Origin: Variovorax sp. J22G73
GTDB lineage: Bacteria; Pseudomonadota; Gammaproteobacteria; Burkholderiales; Burkholderiaceae_C
Direction: 5' to 3'
NCBI RefSeq assembly: GCF_030317035.1
Contig: NZ_JASZYK010000001.1
Span: 1,178,001 to 1,242,000, forward strand
DNA length: 64,000 nucleotides
The notes under the pieces are model-generated. The model was given only the letters and a program-made list of their open reading frames with translations. It searched no databases and was not told where the DNA came from. The first letter of the stretch is position 1. Each line of letters starts with the position of its first letter. Position numbers and translations under genes: made by a program. Positions 49,887-62,794 of the stretch are shown piece after piece.

Positions 49887-50657
49887 TCAAGACGCCAGGT
49901 CGAAGCAGCAGCCCGCGTAGTAGGGCTTGTCGCCGCCGTCCACGAAGGGCACCTCGATGGGCTTGCCCTCGTTGCGCCACACGTCGCGCTTCTTGTAGCC
50001 CGAGCGCGCGAGGTCGGCCAGCAGCTCGTCGTGGTGCTGGATGCGGTAGGGGCACACGGCCACGCCGATGCTGTTGAGCGTGAAGATGGTGCGCTCGGGG
50101 TGCACGGCCGTGGTGTTCATGACGATGCGGCGCGGCTTCACCGGCAGCGACGACAAGATCGCGTCCATGCGCGTGGGCAGGTACTGCAGGCTGCCCGAGG
50201 CGTACAGCACGTCGCAGCCGGTTGCGTCGCGGTAGTCGGTGGTGAAGTCGAGCTGCCCGGTGGCCTCGCGCTTCACCGCCATCGCGCGGCCGGCCTCCAC
50301 CACGCCGGGCACGTCGCACACGGTCCAGCGCAGGGTGTCGGGGTAGCTCAGCACGCGCCGGAACGCGTAGTACTTGATGCCCACATGCCCGCCCAGGTCG
50401 AAGATGCGCGTCATGCCCGCATCGATGGAGCGGCCCAGCCAGAACAGGCCCGGGTAGTCGTAGAAGTAGATCTGCGGGCTGTAGAGCTCGCCCGCGTCGG
50501 CGTTGGCGTAGCCCACGGCCTTGCTGGGCGGCGCACCGGCCTCGGCCGCCGCGAAGCTGTCGAAGGACCCCATGAAGAGGTTCTCGTCCGTGTTGCTCAG
50601 GAACTTGCGCCGGTACGCGCTTTCGCGCGGCGGGAACTGCAGAAGGCTGGACAGCAT
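49887..50657 (-). CDS. TIGR04325-type putative methyltransferase
   Basis: A 256-residue protein. The SAM-binding-like motif IFDLGGHVGIKYYAF and the later DVLYASGSLQYL are the hallmarks of the TIGR04325 methyltransferase family, whose substrates are unknown but which often occurs in polysaccharide clusters. Here it is isolated. The start is the ATG at 50657 with GGAG about 9 nt upstream; upstream in-frame ATGs (50684, 50708) have no ribosome site. Confidence 0.82.
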   Translation of the reverse strand: MLSSLLQFPPRESAYRRKFLSNTDENLFMGSFDSFAAAEAGAPPSKAVGYANADAGELYSPQIYFYDYPGLFWLGRSIDAGMTRIFDLGGHVGIKYYAFRRVLSYPDTLRWTVCDVPGVVEAGRAMAVKREATGQLDFTTDYRDATGCDVLYASGSLQYLPTRMDAILSSLPVKPRRIVMNTTAVHPERTIFTLNSIGVAVCPYRIQHHDELLADLARSGYKKRDVWRNEGKPIEVPFVDGGDKPYYAGCCFDLAS

Positions 50658-50750
50658 GTTGTATGTCTCCGGTGGCCCGTTCATTCTGATGGCAACCAAA
50701 GTATTCAAGACGTAAAACCATGTGCGGTGGTGGCGGTTACCCCGTAGGGG

Positions 50751-52835
50751 TTACATACCGCGCGTTGCCTGCGCGTCGGTGTTCTCGTCGAGGTTCTTCT
50801 TCAGGAAGGTTTCCAGTTCCGTCATCACGCGCACGCGGTCTTCCTCCCGGCTGAGCGTGTGGTCGCCCAGCGGCAACTCCACGTAGCGGGTGTCGGAGTG
50901 GCCGGCCTTCTTCAGAGCCTCGGCCATGTCGCGCGACTGCTCGACCGGCACCACCGCGTCCTGCGCGCCGTGAATGAGCAGCACCGGCACCTTGATCTCG
51001 CCCGCGCGCAGGGCGGGAGAAGTCTGGCGCAGCTTGTCGCGGTCGCCCCACCAGGTGCCGATCTGCGCCTCGGCGCCGAGTTCGTAGTCCATGAAGCGCT
51101 GCGAAAAGCTCAGCAGGTCGTGCAGGTCGCTGGGGCCAGCGAAGCTGACGACGCAGCGGTACAGCGCGGGGTCTTTCACCGCGCCCATCAGCGCGGCATA
51201 GCCGCCGTAGCTTCCGCCCACGATGCACACGCGCCGAGCGTCGGCAATGCCTTGGTCGATCAGCCAGCGCAGGCCGTCGGCCAGGTCGTCCTGCATCTCC
51301 AGGCCCCAGCGCTTGCGGCCGGCCTCGCGAAAGTCTTGCCCGTAGCCGATGGAGCCGCGAAAGTTGAGCTGCAGCACGGCCCAGCCGCGACTTGCCAGGA
51401 ATTGCGCCCAGTAGTCGTAGCGGCCGGTGTCGGCAGACGCGGGGCCACCGTGGGGCAGCAGCACGGTCGGCAAGGGCACTGCCTTGACGTGATCTTTGGC
51501 ATTGGCTTCGCGTGCGGGCGGTAGTGTCAGGTAGCCCTCCAGCGCCAGCCCGTCGCGGCTGGTCAGTGCGATGCGCTTCGGCGTGGACAGCGGCAGGCCC
51601 TCGAGGCTGGGGTGCGTGTCGGCCAGGCGCACAAGCTGCCGGTTCGTCCAGTTCATCGTGAAGTACTGCGGAGGCCGCGAGCCCGCGACCGACAGCACGA
51701 TGCTTTGCTGGCCGGCTTCGTCGTCGCTCACGATGCGGTTGCCGCGCTGGGGCAAGGCGCGGTCCAGTGCCTCCTGCCGCTGGCGGGCCGCGTCGTTCCA
51801 GTACACGATGCGCGACACGTCGGTGCGGTAGTCGAAGCCGACGACGCGCCGCGTCCGCGGCTCGCGCAGCAACTCGCCGCGCACGTCGAAACGCGCATTG
51901 GCCAGCAGGGTCTCGCGCGGAAAGGCCGGGTCTTGCAGGTCGATGCGCACGAGCGCGTCGCGGCCGCCGACCGGGGCCAGCGCGTAGAGACAGCGCGGGT
52001 CGGCGTCGAAGCCCAGCGGCCTCAGCGCCAGCCGCCGCGCTTCGGCGGGGTCGGTGCCTTCGTAGCTCATGAGGGGGCGCCAGCTGCCGGAGCCCGAGCC
52101 GATTTCGTCCTTGTTTTCGCTTTTGTTTTCGGCAGGCGCGGCGGGCGGCCTGACCATCACGCGCAGCACCGTGCGCGTCACGCCGTAGCCCAGGCGCACC
52201 TCGCCCTGTGCATCGGCCATCCACTGGCGGATGCCGCCCAGGTTGCGCTGCACCAGGCGCGAACGGCCGGTGCGCGTGTCAAGCCGGTACACGTCGGGCT
52301 GCCCGGGTGCGCTCGCGTCGAGGGCGATGAGCACCGTCTCCGGCTCGTCGGGCAGCGCGCCGACGATGCGGTCCTGAAACTGCGGAACACGCCGCGCCCG
52401 CTCGAAGGCTTTGCCCTGCTGGATGCCCAGCGTCAAGTCGCCCTTCAGGTTGCCGCCGTCGCGGTCGACGGCGATCAGCCGCGACTCGAAGGTGCGAACC
52501 CCGCGCCGGTCTTCCTGGAACCGCGCGCCCACCAGCACGCGCCGATTGCCGGCCCAGCGCACCATGCCGATGGTGTATTTGTCGCCGTCGGACTTCAGCA
52601 CGATCCGTGGCTTCTCGCCGAAGCCGCTGACCACCACGTAGCTCTTGCCGTCGATGGTCTGCACCATCACCGCGCCGCGGCCGTCGGGCGAGAGCTGGGG
52701 CTGCTCGATGGCGGGCAGCTCGGCGAAGGCGTGGAGGGGGATGGGTGTTGCAGTGGGCTCGGCCGCGAAGGATGTGCCGAGGCCGGCGGCCCACAACGTG
52801 GCCGAGCAGAAGATGCGTCTGTGCGCAATGTGCAT
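50751..52835 (-). CDS. S9-family peptidase (prolyl oligopeptidase/acylaminoacyl-peptidase type)
   Basis: A 694-residue secreted serine peptidase. Signal peptide at about 1-25, seven-bladed beta-propeller from about 40 to 400, then an alpha/beta hydrolase domain. Catalytic triad: Ser542 (GGSYGGYAALMG), Asp626 (HGAQDAVVPVEQS) and His659 (LGDHTLS). Family enzymes release dipeptides or acylated amino acids from short peptides in the periplasm. The gene before it, a LuxR-type regulator, ends 137 bp upstream on the same strand. Confidence 0.93.
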   Translation of the reverse strand: MHIAHRRIFCSATLWAAGLGTSFAAEPTATPIPLHAFAELPAIEQPQLSPDGRGAVMVQTIDGKSYVVVSGFGEKPRIVLKSDGDKYTIGMVRWAGNRRVLVGARFQEDRRGVRTFESRLIAVDRDGGNLKGDLTLGIQQGKAFERARRVPQFQDRIVGALPDEPETVLIALDASAPGQPDVYRLDTRTGRSRLVQRNLGGIRQWMADAQGEVRLGYGVTRTVLRVMVRPPAAPAENKSENKDEIGSGSGSWRPLMSYEGTDPAEARRLALRPLGFDADPRCLYALAPVGGRDALVRIDLQDPAFPRETLLANARFDVRGELLREPRTRRVVGFDYRTDVSRIVYWNDAARQRQEALDRALPQRGNRIVSDDEAGQQSIVLSVAGSRPPQYFTMNWTNRQLVRLADTHPSLEGLPLSTPKRIALTSRDGLALEGYLTLPPAREANAKDHVKAVPLPTVLLPHGGPASADTGRYDYWAQFLASRGWAVLQLNFRGSIGYGQDFREAGRKRWGLEMQDDLADGLRWLIDQGIADARRVCIVGGSYGGYAALMGAVKDPALYRCVVSFAGPSDLHDLLSFSQRFMDYELGAEAQIGTWWGDRDKLRQTSPALRAGEIKVPVLLIHGAQDAVVPVEQSRDMAEALKKAGHSDTRYVELPLGDHTLSREEDRVRVMTELETFLKKNLDENTDAQATRGM

Positions 52836-52972
52836 GAAGGACTCCCTGGAAAAAAGGCCGGGGCAGTCTATCGGCGAGGGCAGCTCACATTCTGTTTACA
52901 CGCCCACGCAGCAGGAAGGGGGAAAGGACGGCGCCTTGCCCGCGGCACCTCACGCCAAGTGCCCAGGGCACC

Positions 52973-53909
52973 TCACGCCAGCTGCCCGCTCGCCAGCGCC
53001 GCCGCCGCCGCGCGCGTCTCCACGCCCAGCTTCTCGAAGATGTGCTCCAGGTGCTTGTTCACCGTGCGCGGGCTGGTGCCCAGGATCTCGCCGATGTCGC
53101 GGTTGGTCTTGCCCTTGGCGAGCCAGGAGAGCACCTCGGTTTCGCGCGGGGTCAGCGCCGCATCGGCCAGCCGCGCCGACGTGGTGCCCGCGCCGACGTC
53201 GCGCTGCAGCGCGAACAGCAGCATCGTCTCGCCCAGCGCCGCCGCGCCCAGGTTGCGCACCGACAGGCGCATGCCCGTGGCGGTGCCGATGGCCATCGAC
53301 GCACCCGCCACCAGCGCCGGTTCGATGGACGCGGGCAGCAGCCCTGGCGCCACCGGGTCTTCGAGCGCATGCAGCCACAGCGCGGCCTGCGGCGAGCGCC
53401 AGGCGATGCGCCCGCGTGTGTCGACGAACACCACGCCCATGCCGGCCACGTCGACCGCGTCGCGTGCCATGCGCGTGATGCGGGCGTTGCGCGCATGCGT
53501 GTGCAGCCGCGCCAGCACCTCCTGCGCGCGGATGGGCTTCACCACGTAGTCGACGCCGCCGCACTCGAAGCCCTCGACCACGTGCGCGGTTTCGGACAGC
53601 CCCGTCATGAACAGCACCGGAATGTGCGCCAGCGCCGGGTTGGCCTTGATGCGCCTGCAGGTCTCGAAGCCCGAGAGCCCGGGCATCAGGCCGTCGAGCA
53701 ATATCGCGTCGGGCACCACCAGCTCCAGCCGCTGCAGCGCAGCCTCGCCGTCGGCGGCCACCAGCACGGTGTAGCCGCTGGCCTCCAGCGTGTCGCACAG
53801 CATGCCGAGGCTGCTGGGGGCGTCGTCGACCACCAGCACCACGGGCCGTTCGGCCTCGGGGCGGGCGGCCGCATCGAGAGAACCGGGGGACGCAGCGGAT
53901 TCAGGGGAT

Positions 53910-53932
<23 letters not shown>
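52973..53932 (-). CDS. LuxR-type two-component response regulator
   Basis: A 319-residue regulator. Receiver domain about 30-145 with Asp36/37 pocket, phosphoacceptor Asp80 (AILLDGLMPG), Thr110 and Lys132; then a PAS-like middle (about 155-245); C-terminal NarL/FixJ-type HTH (about 255-319: LTPRETEVLSWLAKGKTNRDIGEILGTSPRTVNKHLEHIF cut into LTPRETEVLSWLAKGK and TVNKHLEHIFEKLGV). The ATG at 53932 overlaps the stop of the kinase gene by 23 nt, so the two are a cognate pair. Its likely target is the divergent transporter operon at 57617. Confidence 0.92.
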
Positions 53933-57314
<3,382 letters not shown>

Positions 57315-57616
57315 GGTGGGTTCTCGCGGCGGCGGTGGCATGGATGCGGACACAGCAAGAAGCGCTCCCTGCGTCCATTCCATGGTCATCGACCTCGTGG
57401 TCTGGCCCGCGAGTCTGCGGGCAGGGCGTGCGCACGCCGCTACGTTGAATGACGTATTCGCGAACACGCGGCCGATTTCTAAAGTGCCAGCCATGGTGCT
57501 CGAGGCGCCGGGCGGTGCACTTCGATGGTGCGCGGCCTCTTTGGCTCCTTGGCTCCTCGGCCTCTCTATCGCTCTTTTTCATTCACCCCCGTTCCTCAAC
57601 CTGCTGGAGTTTCCTG
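57315..57616. promoter_or_regulatory. Divergent control region between sensor kinase and transporter operon
   Basis: 302 bp with no convincing coding frame. It must hold both promoters. The 16-bp dyad TACGT-TGAATG-ACGTA at 57441-57456 lies near its middle. Confidence 0.6.
57441..57456. promoter_or_regulatory. Palindromic candidate binding site of the LuxR-type regulator
   Basis: TACGT-TGAATG-ACGTA, a perfect inverted repeat with a 6-bp spacer, in the middle of the divergent region (about 160 bp upstream of urtA and 127 bp upstream of the kinase start). NarL/FixJ-type regulators bind short dyads of this kind. Seen in sequence; binding is inference. Confidence 0.45.
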
Positions 57617-58882
57617 ATGTCGCGTGATTCCGATACTTCTCTCGATGCCCTGGCCTTGCGCCGACGCCGCCTGCTGCAGGGCGCCGCCGCGCTGCCCGTG
57701 ATGGGCCTGAGCGGCCTGAGCTTCGGCCAGGGGCAGTTCCCCACCGCCAAGGTCAACACCACCAGGCTCGCGGTGACCGACACCGAGGTCACGGTGGGGC
57801 AGCTGCATTCGTCCACCGGCACCATGGCCATCTCGGAAACCGGCTCCATCCAGGCCGAGCAACTGGCCATCGACCAGATCAACGCCATGGGCGGCGTGCT
57901 GGGCCGCAAGATCAAGGTCATCAAGGAAGACGGCGCCTCCGACTGGCCCACCTTCGCCGAGAAGTCGAAGAAGCTGCTCGTGAACGACCACTGCGCCGCG
58001 GTGTTCGGCTGCTGGACCAGCGCCTCGCGCAAGGCCGTGCTGCCGGTGTTCGAAAAAGAGAACGGCCTGCTTTACTACCCCACCTTCTACGAAGGCCTGG
58101 AGCAGAGCAAGAACGTGATCTACACCGGGCAGGAAGCCACGCAGCAGATCATCTGGGGCCTGGACTGGGGCGCGAAGGAGAAGAAGGCCAAGACCTTCTT
58201 CCTGGTGGGCTCCGACTACATCTGGCCGCGCACCTCCATGAAGATCGCGCGCAAGCACATCGAGAACTTCCAGAAGGGTTCGGTCAAGGGCGAGGAGTAC
58301 TACCCGCTGGGCCACACCAACTTCAACTCGCTCATCAACAAGATCAAGGTGGCCAAGCCCGACTGCATCTTCGCGGCGGTGGTGGGCGGCTCGAACGTGG
58401 CCTTCTACAAGCAGCTGAAGGCCGCGGGCATCACCGGCGACAAGCAGTTCCTGCTGACGCTGGCCGTCACCGAGGACGAGATGACCGGCGTGGGCGGCGA
58501 GAACTTCGCCGGCTTCTATTCGTCGATGAAGTACTTCCAGTCGCTGGACAACGAGAACAACAAGAAGTTCGTCTCGGCTTTCAAGGCCAAGTACGGCAAG
58601 GACGCGGTGATCGGTGACGTCACGCAGGCCGGCTACCTCGGGCCATGGCTGTGGAAGGCGGCGGTGGAGAAGGCGGGCAGCTTCGACGTCGACAAGGTGG
58701 TTGCCGGCTCGCCCGGCATCGAGCTGAAGACGGCGCCCGAAGGCTACGTGAAGCTGGACGCGAACCACCACCTGTGGAGCAAGGCGCGCATCGGGCAGGG
58801 GCAGCTGGACGGCACGTTCAAGGTGGTGGCGGAGTCGGCGGAGCTGATCAAGCCGGATCCGTTTCCGAAGGGCTACCAGTAA
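57617..58882 (+). CDS. urtA: Urea/short-chain amide ABC transporter substrate-binding protein
   Basis: A 421-residue family 1 binding protein. The start at 57617 has GGAGT upstream. The N-terminus has LRRRRLLQGAAALPVMGLSG, a twin-arginine-like signal, so Tat export is possible. The mature protein carries VGQLHSSTGTMAISETGSIQ, DGASDWPTFAEKSKKLL, FGCWTSASRKAVLPVFE and VGSDYIWPRTSMKIA, the UrtA/FmdD signature. Because formamidase follows the transporter, short amides are as likely a ligand as urea. Between it and urtB lies a large inverted repeat. Confidence 0.92.
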   Translation: MSRDSDTSLDALALRRRRLLQGAAALPVMGLSGLSFGQGQFPTAKVNTTRLAVTDTEVTVGQLHSSTGTMAISETGSIQAEQLAIDQINAMGGVLGRKIKVIKEDGASDWPTFAEKSKKLLVNDHCAAVFGCWTSASRKAVLPVFEKENGLLYYPTFYEGLEQSKNVIYTGQEATQQIIWGLDWGAKEKKAKTFFLVGSDYIWPRTSMKIARKHIENFQKGSVKGEEYYPLGHTNFNSLINKIKVAKPDCIFAAVVGGSNVAFYKQLKAAGITGDKQFLLTLAVTEDEMTGVGGENFAGFYSSMKYFQSLDNENNKKFVSAFKAKYGKDAVIGDVTQAGYLGPWLWKAAVEKAGSFDVDKVVAGSPGIELKTAPEGYVKLDANHHLWSKARIGQGQLDGTFKVVAESAELIKPDPFPKGYQ

Positions 58883-58905
58883 GCGCTGGCTTGCTCCCCT
58901 GACTT

Positions 58906-59021
58906 GCTCCCTCCCCCTCTGGGGGAGGGCAGGGGTGGGGGCAAGCGGCGGTCGATGAAGCCTTGCGCTTGCGAGCGCCGCTGTGCCCCCATCCCAGCCT
59001 TCCCCCAGAGGGGGAAGGAGC
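58906..59021. repeat. Bipartite inverted repeat (REP/BIME-like) between urtA and urtB
   Basis: A 38-bp arm at 58906-58943 and its imperfect reverse complement at 58984-59021 (about five mismatches) enclose a 40-bp spacer. Each arm has its own small palindrome CCCCC-TCT-GGGGG (first arm) and the complement in the second. Such G/C-rich paired palindromes look like intergenic REP-type elements. Located within the operon, it could form a strong RNA structure affecting the relative expression of urtA (high) and the membrane genes. Confidence 0.75.
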
Positions 59022-59051
59022 CAATACCCCCAAACACCGGAACACCTTGCC

Positions 59052-59966
59052 ATGACTCTGTCGGACATGATGAACATCGGCCTCATGCAGGGCTTCGCGG
59101 GGCTGAGCCTCTTCGCGGTGCTGCTGCTCATGGGGCTGGGCCTGGCGATCATCTTCGGCCAGATGGGCGTCATCAACATGGCGCATGGCGAGTTCATGAC
59201 CATCGGCGCCTACTCGATCTACCTGGCCGCGCGCGTCACCGAAAGCCTGGCGCCGGCGTTCATGCCGTACTACTTTCCGATCGCCATCGCGCTGGCCTTC
59301 GTGTTCGCCTTCATCACGGGCTGGATCGTGGAGTGGGTGCTGATTCGCCACCTCTACAAGCGCCCGCTCGACACGCTGCTCGCCACCTGGGGCGTGAGCC
59401 TGGGGCTGCAGCAGGTCTTTCGCACCTTCATCGGCCCGAAAGAGGTGAGCCCCACGCTGCCCGAGTGGCTCATGGGCTCTTGGACGCCGCACGAGGGGCT
59501 CGACATTCCCATCAACGGCCTGTTCGTGCTGGTGCTCACCGCGCTGGTGACCAGCGGCGTGCTCATCGCGCTGCACAGGAGCCGCTGGGGCCTGCGCGTG
59601 CGCGCCACCGTGGCCAACCGCACCATGGCCAACGCCACCGGCATCGACACCATGAAGACCGACCGCCTGACGTTCGCCATCGGCTGCGGCATCGCCGGCG
59701 TGGCCGGCGCGGCCTTCACCACCATCGGCTCGACCGGGCCCACCTCGGGCTCGCTCTACATCGTCGATGCCTTCCTGGTCGTCACCTTCGGCGGCGCGGC
59801 CAGCCTGTTCGGCACCGTGGTCTCGGCCTTCGGCATCGCGCAGACGCAGTCGATCTCCGAATTTTTCATGACCGGCTCGATGGCCAAGGTGCTGACGCTG
59901 TCGCTGATCGTGCTGATCCTGATGATGCGGCCGCAGGGCCTGTTCGCCGTGAAGGTGCGCCGTTGA
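59052..59966 (+). CDS. urtB: Urea/amide ABC transporter permease
   Basis: A 304-residue inner-membrane permease of the LivH/UrtB type with about eight hydrophobic segments. Family marks: GLGLAIIFGQMGVINMAHGEFMTIGAY and ANRTMANATGIDTMKTDRLTFAIGCG, the latter the EAA-like cytoplasmic loop. The ATG at 59052 is chosen as it matches the family start; in-frame codons upstream lie in the repeat. No clear Shine-Dalgarno sequence is seen. Confidence 0.93.
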   Translation: MTLSDMMNIGLMQGFAGLSLFAVLLLMGLGLAIIFGQMGVINMAHGEFMTIGAYSIYLAARVTESLAPAFMPYYFPIAIALAFVFAFITGWIVEWVLIRHLYKRPLDTLLATWGVSLGLQQVFRTFIGPKEVSPTLPEWLMGSWTPHEGLDIPINGLFVLVLTALVTSGVLIALHRSRWGLRVRATVANRTMANATGIDTMKTDRLTFAIGCGIAGVAGAAFTTIGSTGPTSGSLYIVDAFLVVTFGGAASLFGTVVSAFGIAQTQSISEFFMTGSMAKVLTLSLIVLILMMRPQGLFAVKVRR

Positions 59967-59997
59967 TGAACCCGATTGATTCCAGGAGAACGTTCCG

Positions 59998-61200
59998 ATG
60001 AATTTCATCAAGGCCTCGGTACAGCGCTACCAGCTCGGCAGCCTGCTGCTTCTGGTGCTGCTGCTGGCGGTGGTGTTGCCGCTGTCGCTCGACATCTTTC
60101 GCCTCAACCTCGTGGGCAAGTACCTCACCTATGCGTTCGTGGCCGTGGGGCTCGTCATGGTGTGGGGCTACGGCGGCGTGCTGAGCCTGGGGCAGGGCGT
60201 GTTCTTCGGCATCGGCGGCTATGCGATGGCGATGTTTCTCAAGCTCGAGGCCTCCGACCCGGTGTCGACCAAGATCCAGACCACGCCCGGCATTCCGGAC
60301 TTCATGGACTGGAACCAGATCACCGAGCTGCCCGCGCTGTGGCTGCCTTTCAAGAGCCTGCCGCTGAGCCTGGCGCTGGTGGTGCTGGCGCCGATGGCGC
60401 TGGCCTGGCTCGTGAGCTTCGCGATGTTCAAGCGGCGCGTGGGCGGCGTGTATTTCGCGATCATCACGCAGGCCGTGGCGCTGATCTGCACCGTGCTCAT
60501 CATCGGCCAACAGGGCTATACCGGCGGCGTGAACGGCATGACCGACCTGAAGACGCTGCTGGGCTGGGACACCCGCACCGACAGCGCCAAGTACGTCCTG
60601 TACTACGTGTGCGTGGGGCTGCTGGTGGCGAGCATCCTGCTGTGCCGCTGGGTGCAGACCAGCAAGCTGGGCACGCTGCTGCTGGCCATGCGCGACAAGG
60701 AAGACCGGGTGCGCTTCTCGGGCTACGACGTGTCCAACTTCAAGGTGTTCACCTTCTGCCTGGCGGCCGGGCTCTCGGGCATCGGCGGCGCGATGTTCGC
60801 GCTGCAGGTGGGCTTCATGTCGCCGAGCTTCGTGGGCATCGTGCCCTCCATCGAGATGGTGATCTTCTGCGCCGTCGGCGGCCGCATGAGCCTGGTGGGC
60901 GCGGTGTACGGCGCGCTGCTGGTCAACGCGGGCAAGACGCTGTTCTCCGAGAGCTTCCCGGACCTGTGGCTGTTCTTGATGGCCGGCCTGTTCATCGGCG
61001 TGACCATGGCCTTTCCGATGGGGCTGGCCGGCGTGTGGGAAGAAAAGATCCGCCCGTGGTGGAAGTCGCGCCGGCAGGCGTTGCGCGATGCGGCGGTGAA
61101 GCCGCCGGCCACCATGGCAGCGGTCGCTCTACCGGCGACACAGCCACCCGAACCCGCGCTGCATGAACTGCCCGACGGTGTCGGCAGCCAGCGCGCCTGA
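59998..61200 (+). CDS. urtC: Urea/amide ABC transporter permease
   Basis: A 400-residue inner-membrane permease of the LivM/UrtC type. Family marks: VWGYGGVLSLGQGVFFGIGGYAMAMFL near the N-terminus and MRDKEDRVRFSGYDVSNFKVFTFCLAAGLSGIGGAMF in the loop before the last helices. AGGAG precedes the ATG at 59998. The C-terminal tail of about 45 residues is longer than the last membrane helix needs and is Pro/Ala-rich. Partner of urtB. Confidence 0.93.
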   Translation: MNFIKASVQRYQLGSLLLLVLLLAVVLPLSLDIFRLNLVGKYLTYAFVAVGLVMVWGYGGVLSLGQGVFFGIGGYAMAMFLKLEASDPVSTKIQTTPGIPDFMDWNQITELPALWLPFKSLPLSLALVVLAPMALAWLVSFAMFKRRVGGVYFAIITQAVALICTVLIIGQQGYTGGVNGMTDLKTLLGWDTRTDSAKYVLYYVCVGLLVASILLCRWVQTSKLGTLLLAMRDKEDRVRFSGYDVSNFKVFTFCLAAGLSGIGGAMFALQVGFMSPSFVGIVPSIEMVIFCAVGGRMSLVGAVYGALLVNAGKTLFSESFPDLWLFLMAGLFIGVTMAFPMGLAGVWEEKIRPWWKSRRQALRDAAVKPPATMAAVALPATQPPEPALHELPDGVGSQRA

Positions 61201-61217
61201 CCCGGAGCCACACCCCC

Positions 61218-61961
61218 ATGAGCAACACAGACTTCGCGCTCGCTGTCGAAGACCTCACCGTGTCCTTCGACGGTTTCAAGGCCATCGACGACCTCACGCT
61301 GTACATCGACCGCAACGAGCTGCGCGTCATCATCGGCCCGAACGGCGCGGGCAAGACCACGCTGCTCGACCTCATCTGCGGCAAGACCCGCGCGAGCGCC
61401 GGCAGCATCAAGTTCAAGAACACCGAGCTCACGAAGATGGCCGAGCACAAGCGCGTGCGGCTGGGCATCGGCCGCAAGTTCCAGACACCATCGATCTACG
61501 AGAACCTCAGCGTGTTCCAGAACCTGGAGGTGTCCTTCCCCAAGGGCCGCTCGGTGTTCGGCGCGTTGGCGTTCAGGTGCGACGACGAGGTCAAGACCAA
61601 GGTACAGGCCATTGCCATGGAGATCGGCCTGGCCGACCGCCTCGACGCCGAGGCCGGCCTGCTGAGCCATGGACAGAAGCAGTGGCTGGAGATCGGCATG
61701 CTGCTGATGCAGGAGCCCGAGCTGCTGATGCTCGACGAACCCATTGCCGGCATGAGCGCGCGCGAGCGCGAACTCACCGCCGACCTGCTCAAGCGCATCT
61801 GCCAGAACCGCGCGGTGATCGTCATCGAACACGACATGGCGTTCGTGAAGCAGATCGCGCACAAGGTCACCGTGATGCACCAGGGAAAGATCCTCGCCGA
61901 AGGGCCGATGGAGAAGGTGCAGGCGGATCCCAAAGTCATCGATGTCTACCTGGGGCATTGA
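61218..61961 (+). CDS. urtD: Urea/amide ABC transporter ATP-binding protein
   Basis: A 247-residue ATPase of the LivG/UrtD type: Walker A GPNGAGKTTLLD, signature LLSHGQKQWLEIGMLL and Walker B LLMLDEPIAGM, D loop MSARERE and switch His in VIVIEHDMAFV. It powers transport together with UrtE. 17 bp after urtC. Confidence 0.95.
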   Translation: MSNTDFALAVEDLTVSFDGFKAIDDLTLYIDRNELRVIIGPNGAGKTTLLDLICGKTRASAGSIKFKNTELTKMAEHKRVRLGIGRKFQTPSIYENLSVFQNLEVSFPKGRSVFGALAFRCDDEVKTKVQAIAMEIGLADRLDAEAGLLSHGQKQWLEIGMLLMQEPELLMLDEPIAGMSARERELTADLLKRICQNRAVIVIEHDMAFVKQIAHKVTVMHQGKILAEGPMEKVQADPKVIDVYLGH

Positions 61962-62060
61962 GTGACGCAGATACCCCGCCGTCGTGATCGTTGGGCAGTG
62001 CAGTCGTTGAGCGCAGATCACACGCCCTGAACAAGAGCATCAAGAACGCATCCAGGAGCC

Positions 62061-62768
62061 ATGAAGATGAGCAACACCATGCTGAAGGTCGAAGACCTGC
62101 ACGTAGCCTACGGCCAGAGCGAGGCCCTGCACGGCATTTCGTTCGAGGGCCAGGCCAACGAGACCATCGCCATCATGGGCCGCAACGGCATGGGAAAGAC
62201 CACGCTGTTCAAGAGCCTCATGGGCATCCTGCCGCTGAAGAGCGGGCGCATCGAAGTGGCGGGGCAGGACGTGTCGCGCGACGAGAGCTTCAGGCGCGTG
62301 GCCAAGGGCATCGCCTACGTGCCGCAGGGCCGGATGATTTTCCCGACGCTGACAGTGGAAGAGAACATCCAGACCGGGCTTGAGAACTCCAAGACGCGCC
62401 GCATCCCCGAGGAAATCTATGCCCTGTTCCCTGTGCTGTGGGACATGAAGGGCCGCAAGGGCGGCAACCTTTCCGGCGGGCAGCAGCAGCAGCTCGCCAT
62501 TGCACGCGCACTTGTCACGGACCCCAAGGTGCTGCTGCTCGACGAGCCCACCGAGGGTATCCAGCCTTCGATCATCAAGGACATCGCCAAGGCGCTGAAC
62601 GAGATCCGCAAGCTGCGCGGCATCACCATCGTCGTGTCCGAGCAGGTGCTGAGCTTCGCGATGGACGTGGCCGACCGGCTGTTCGTCATCGAAGGCGGGC
62701 GGCTCGTGCACGAGACCGCGCGCGACAAGACCGATGTGGACCACATCAAGGCCTATCTCTCCGTTTAA
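62061..62768 (+). CDS. urtE: Urea/amide ABC transporter ATP-binding protein
   Basis: A 235-residue ATPase of the LivF/UrtE type: Walker A GRNGMGKTTLFK, signature NLSGGQQQQLAIARAL, Walker B VLLLDEPTEGI, and a His replaced by Gln in the switch (VVSEQVLSF), as in other LivF/UrtE proteins. CAGGAG precedes the ATG at 62061. A 99-bp gap separates it from urtD, larger than elsewhere in the operon, without a recognised signal. Confidence 0.95.
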   Translation: MKMSNTMLKVEDLHVAYGQSEALHGISFEGQANETIAIMGRNGMGKTTLFKSLMGILPLKSGRIEVAGQDVSRDESFRRVAKGIAYVPQGRMIFPTLTVEENIQTGLENSKTRRIPEEIYALFPVLWDMKGRKGGNLSGGQQQQLAIARALVTDPKVLLLDEPTEGIQPSIIKDIAKALNEIRKLRGITIVVSEQVLSFAMDVADRLFVIEGGRLVHETARDKTDVDHIKAYLSV

Positions 62769-62794
62769 CCACCACCCACCAGGAGCCACTGCAC

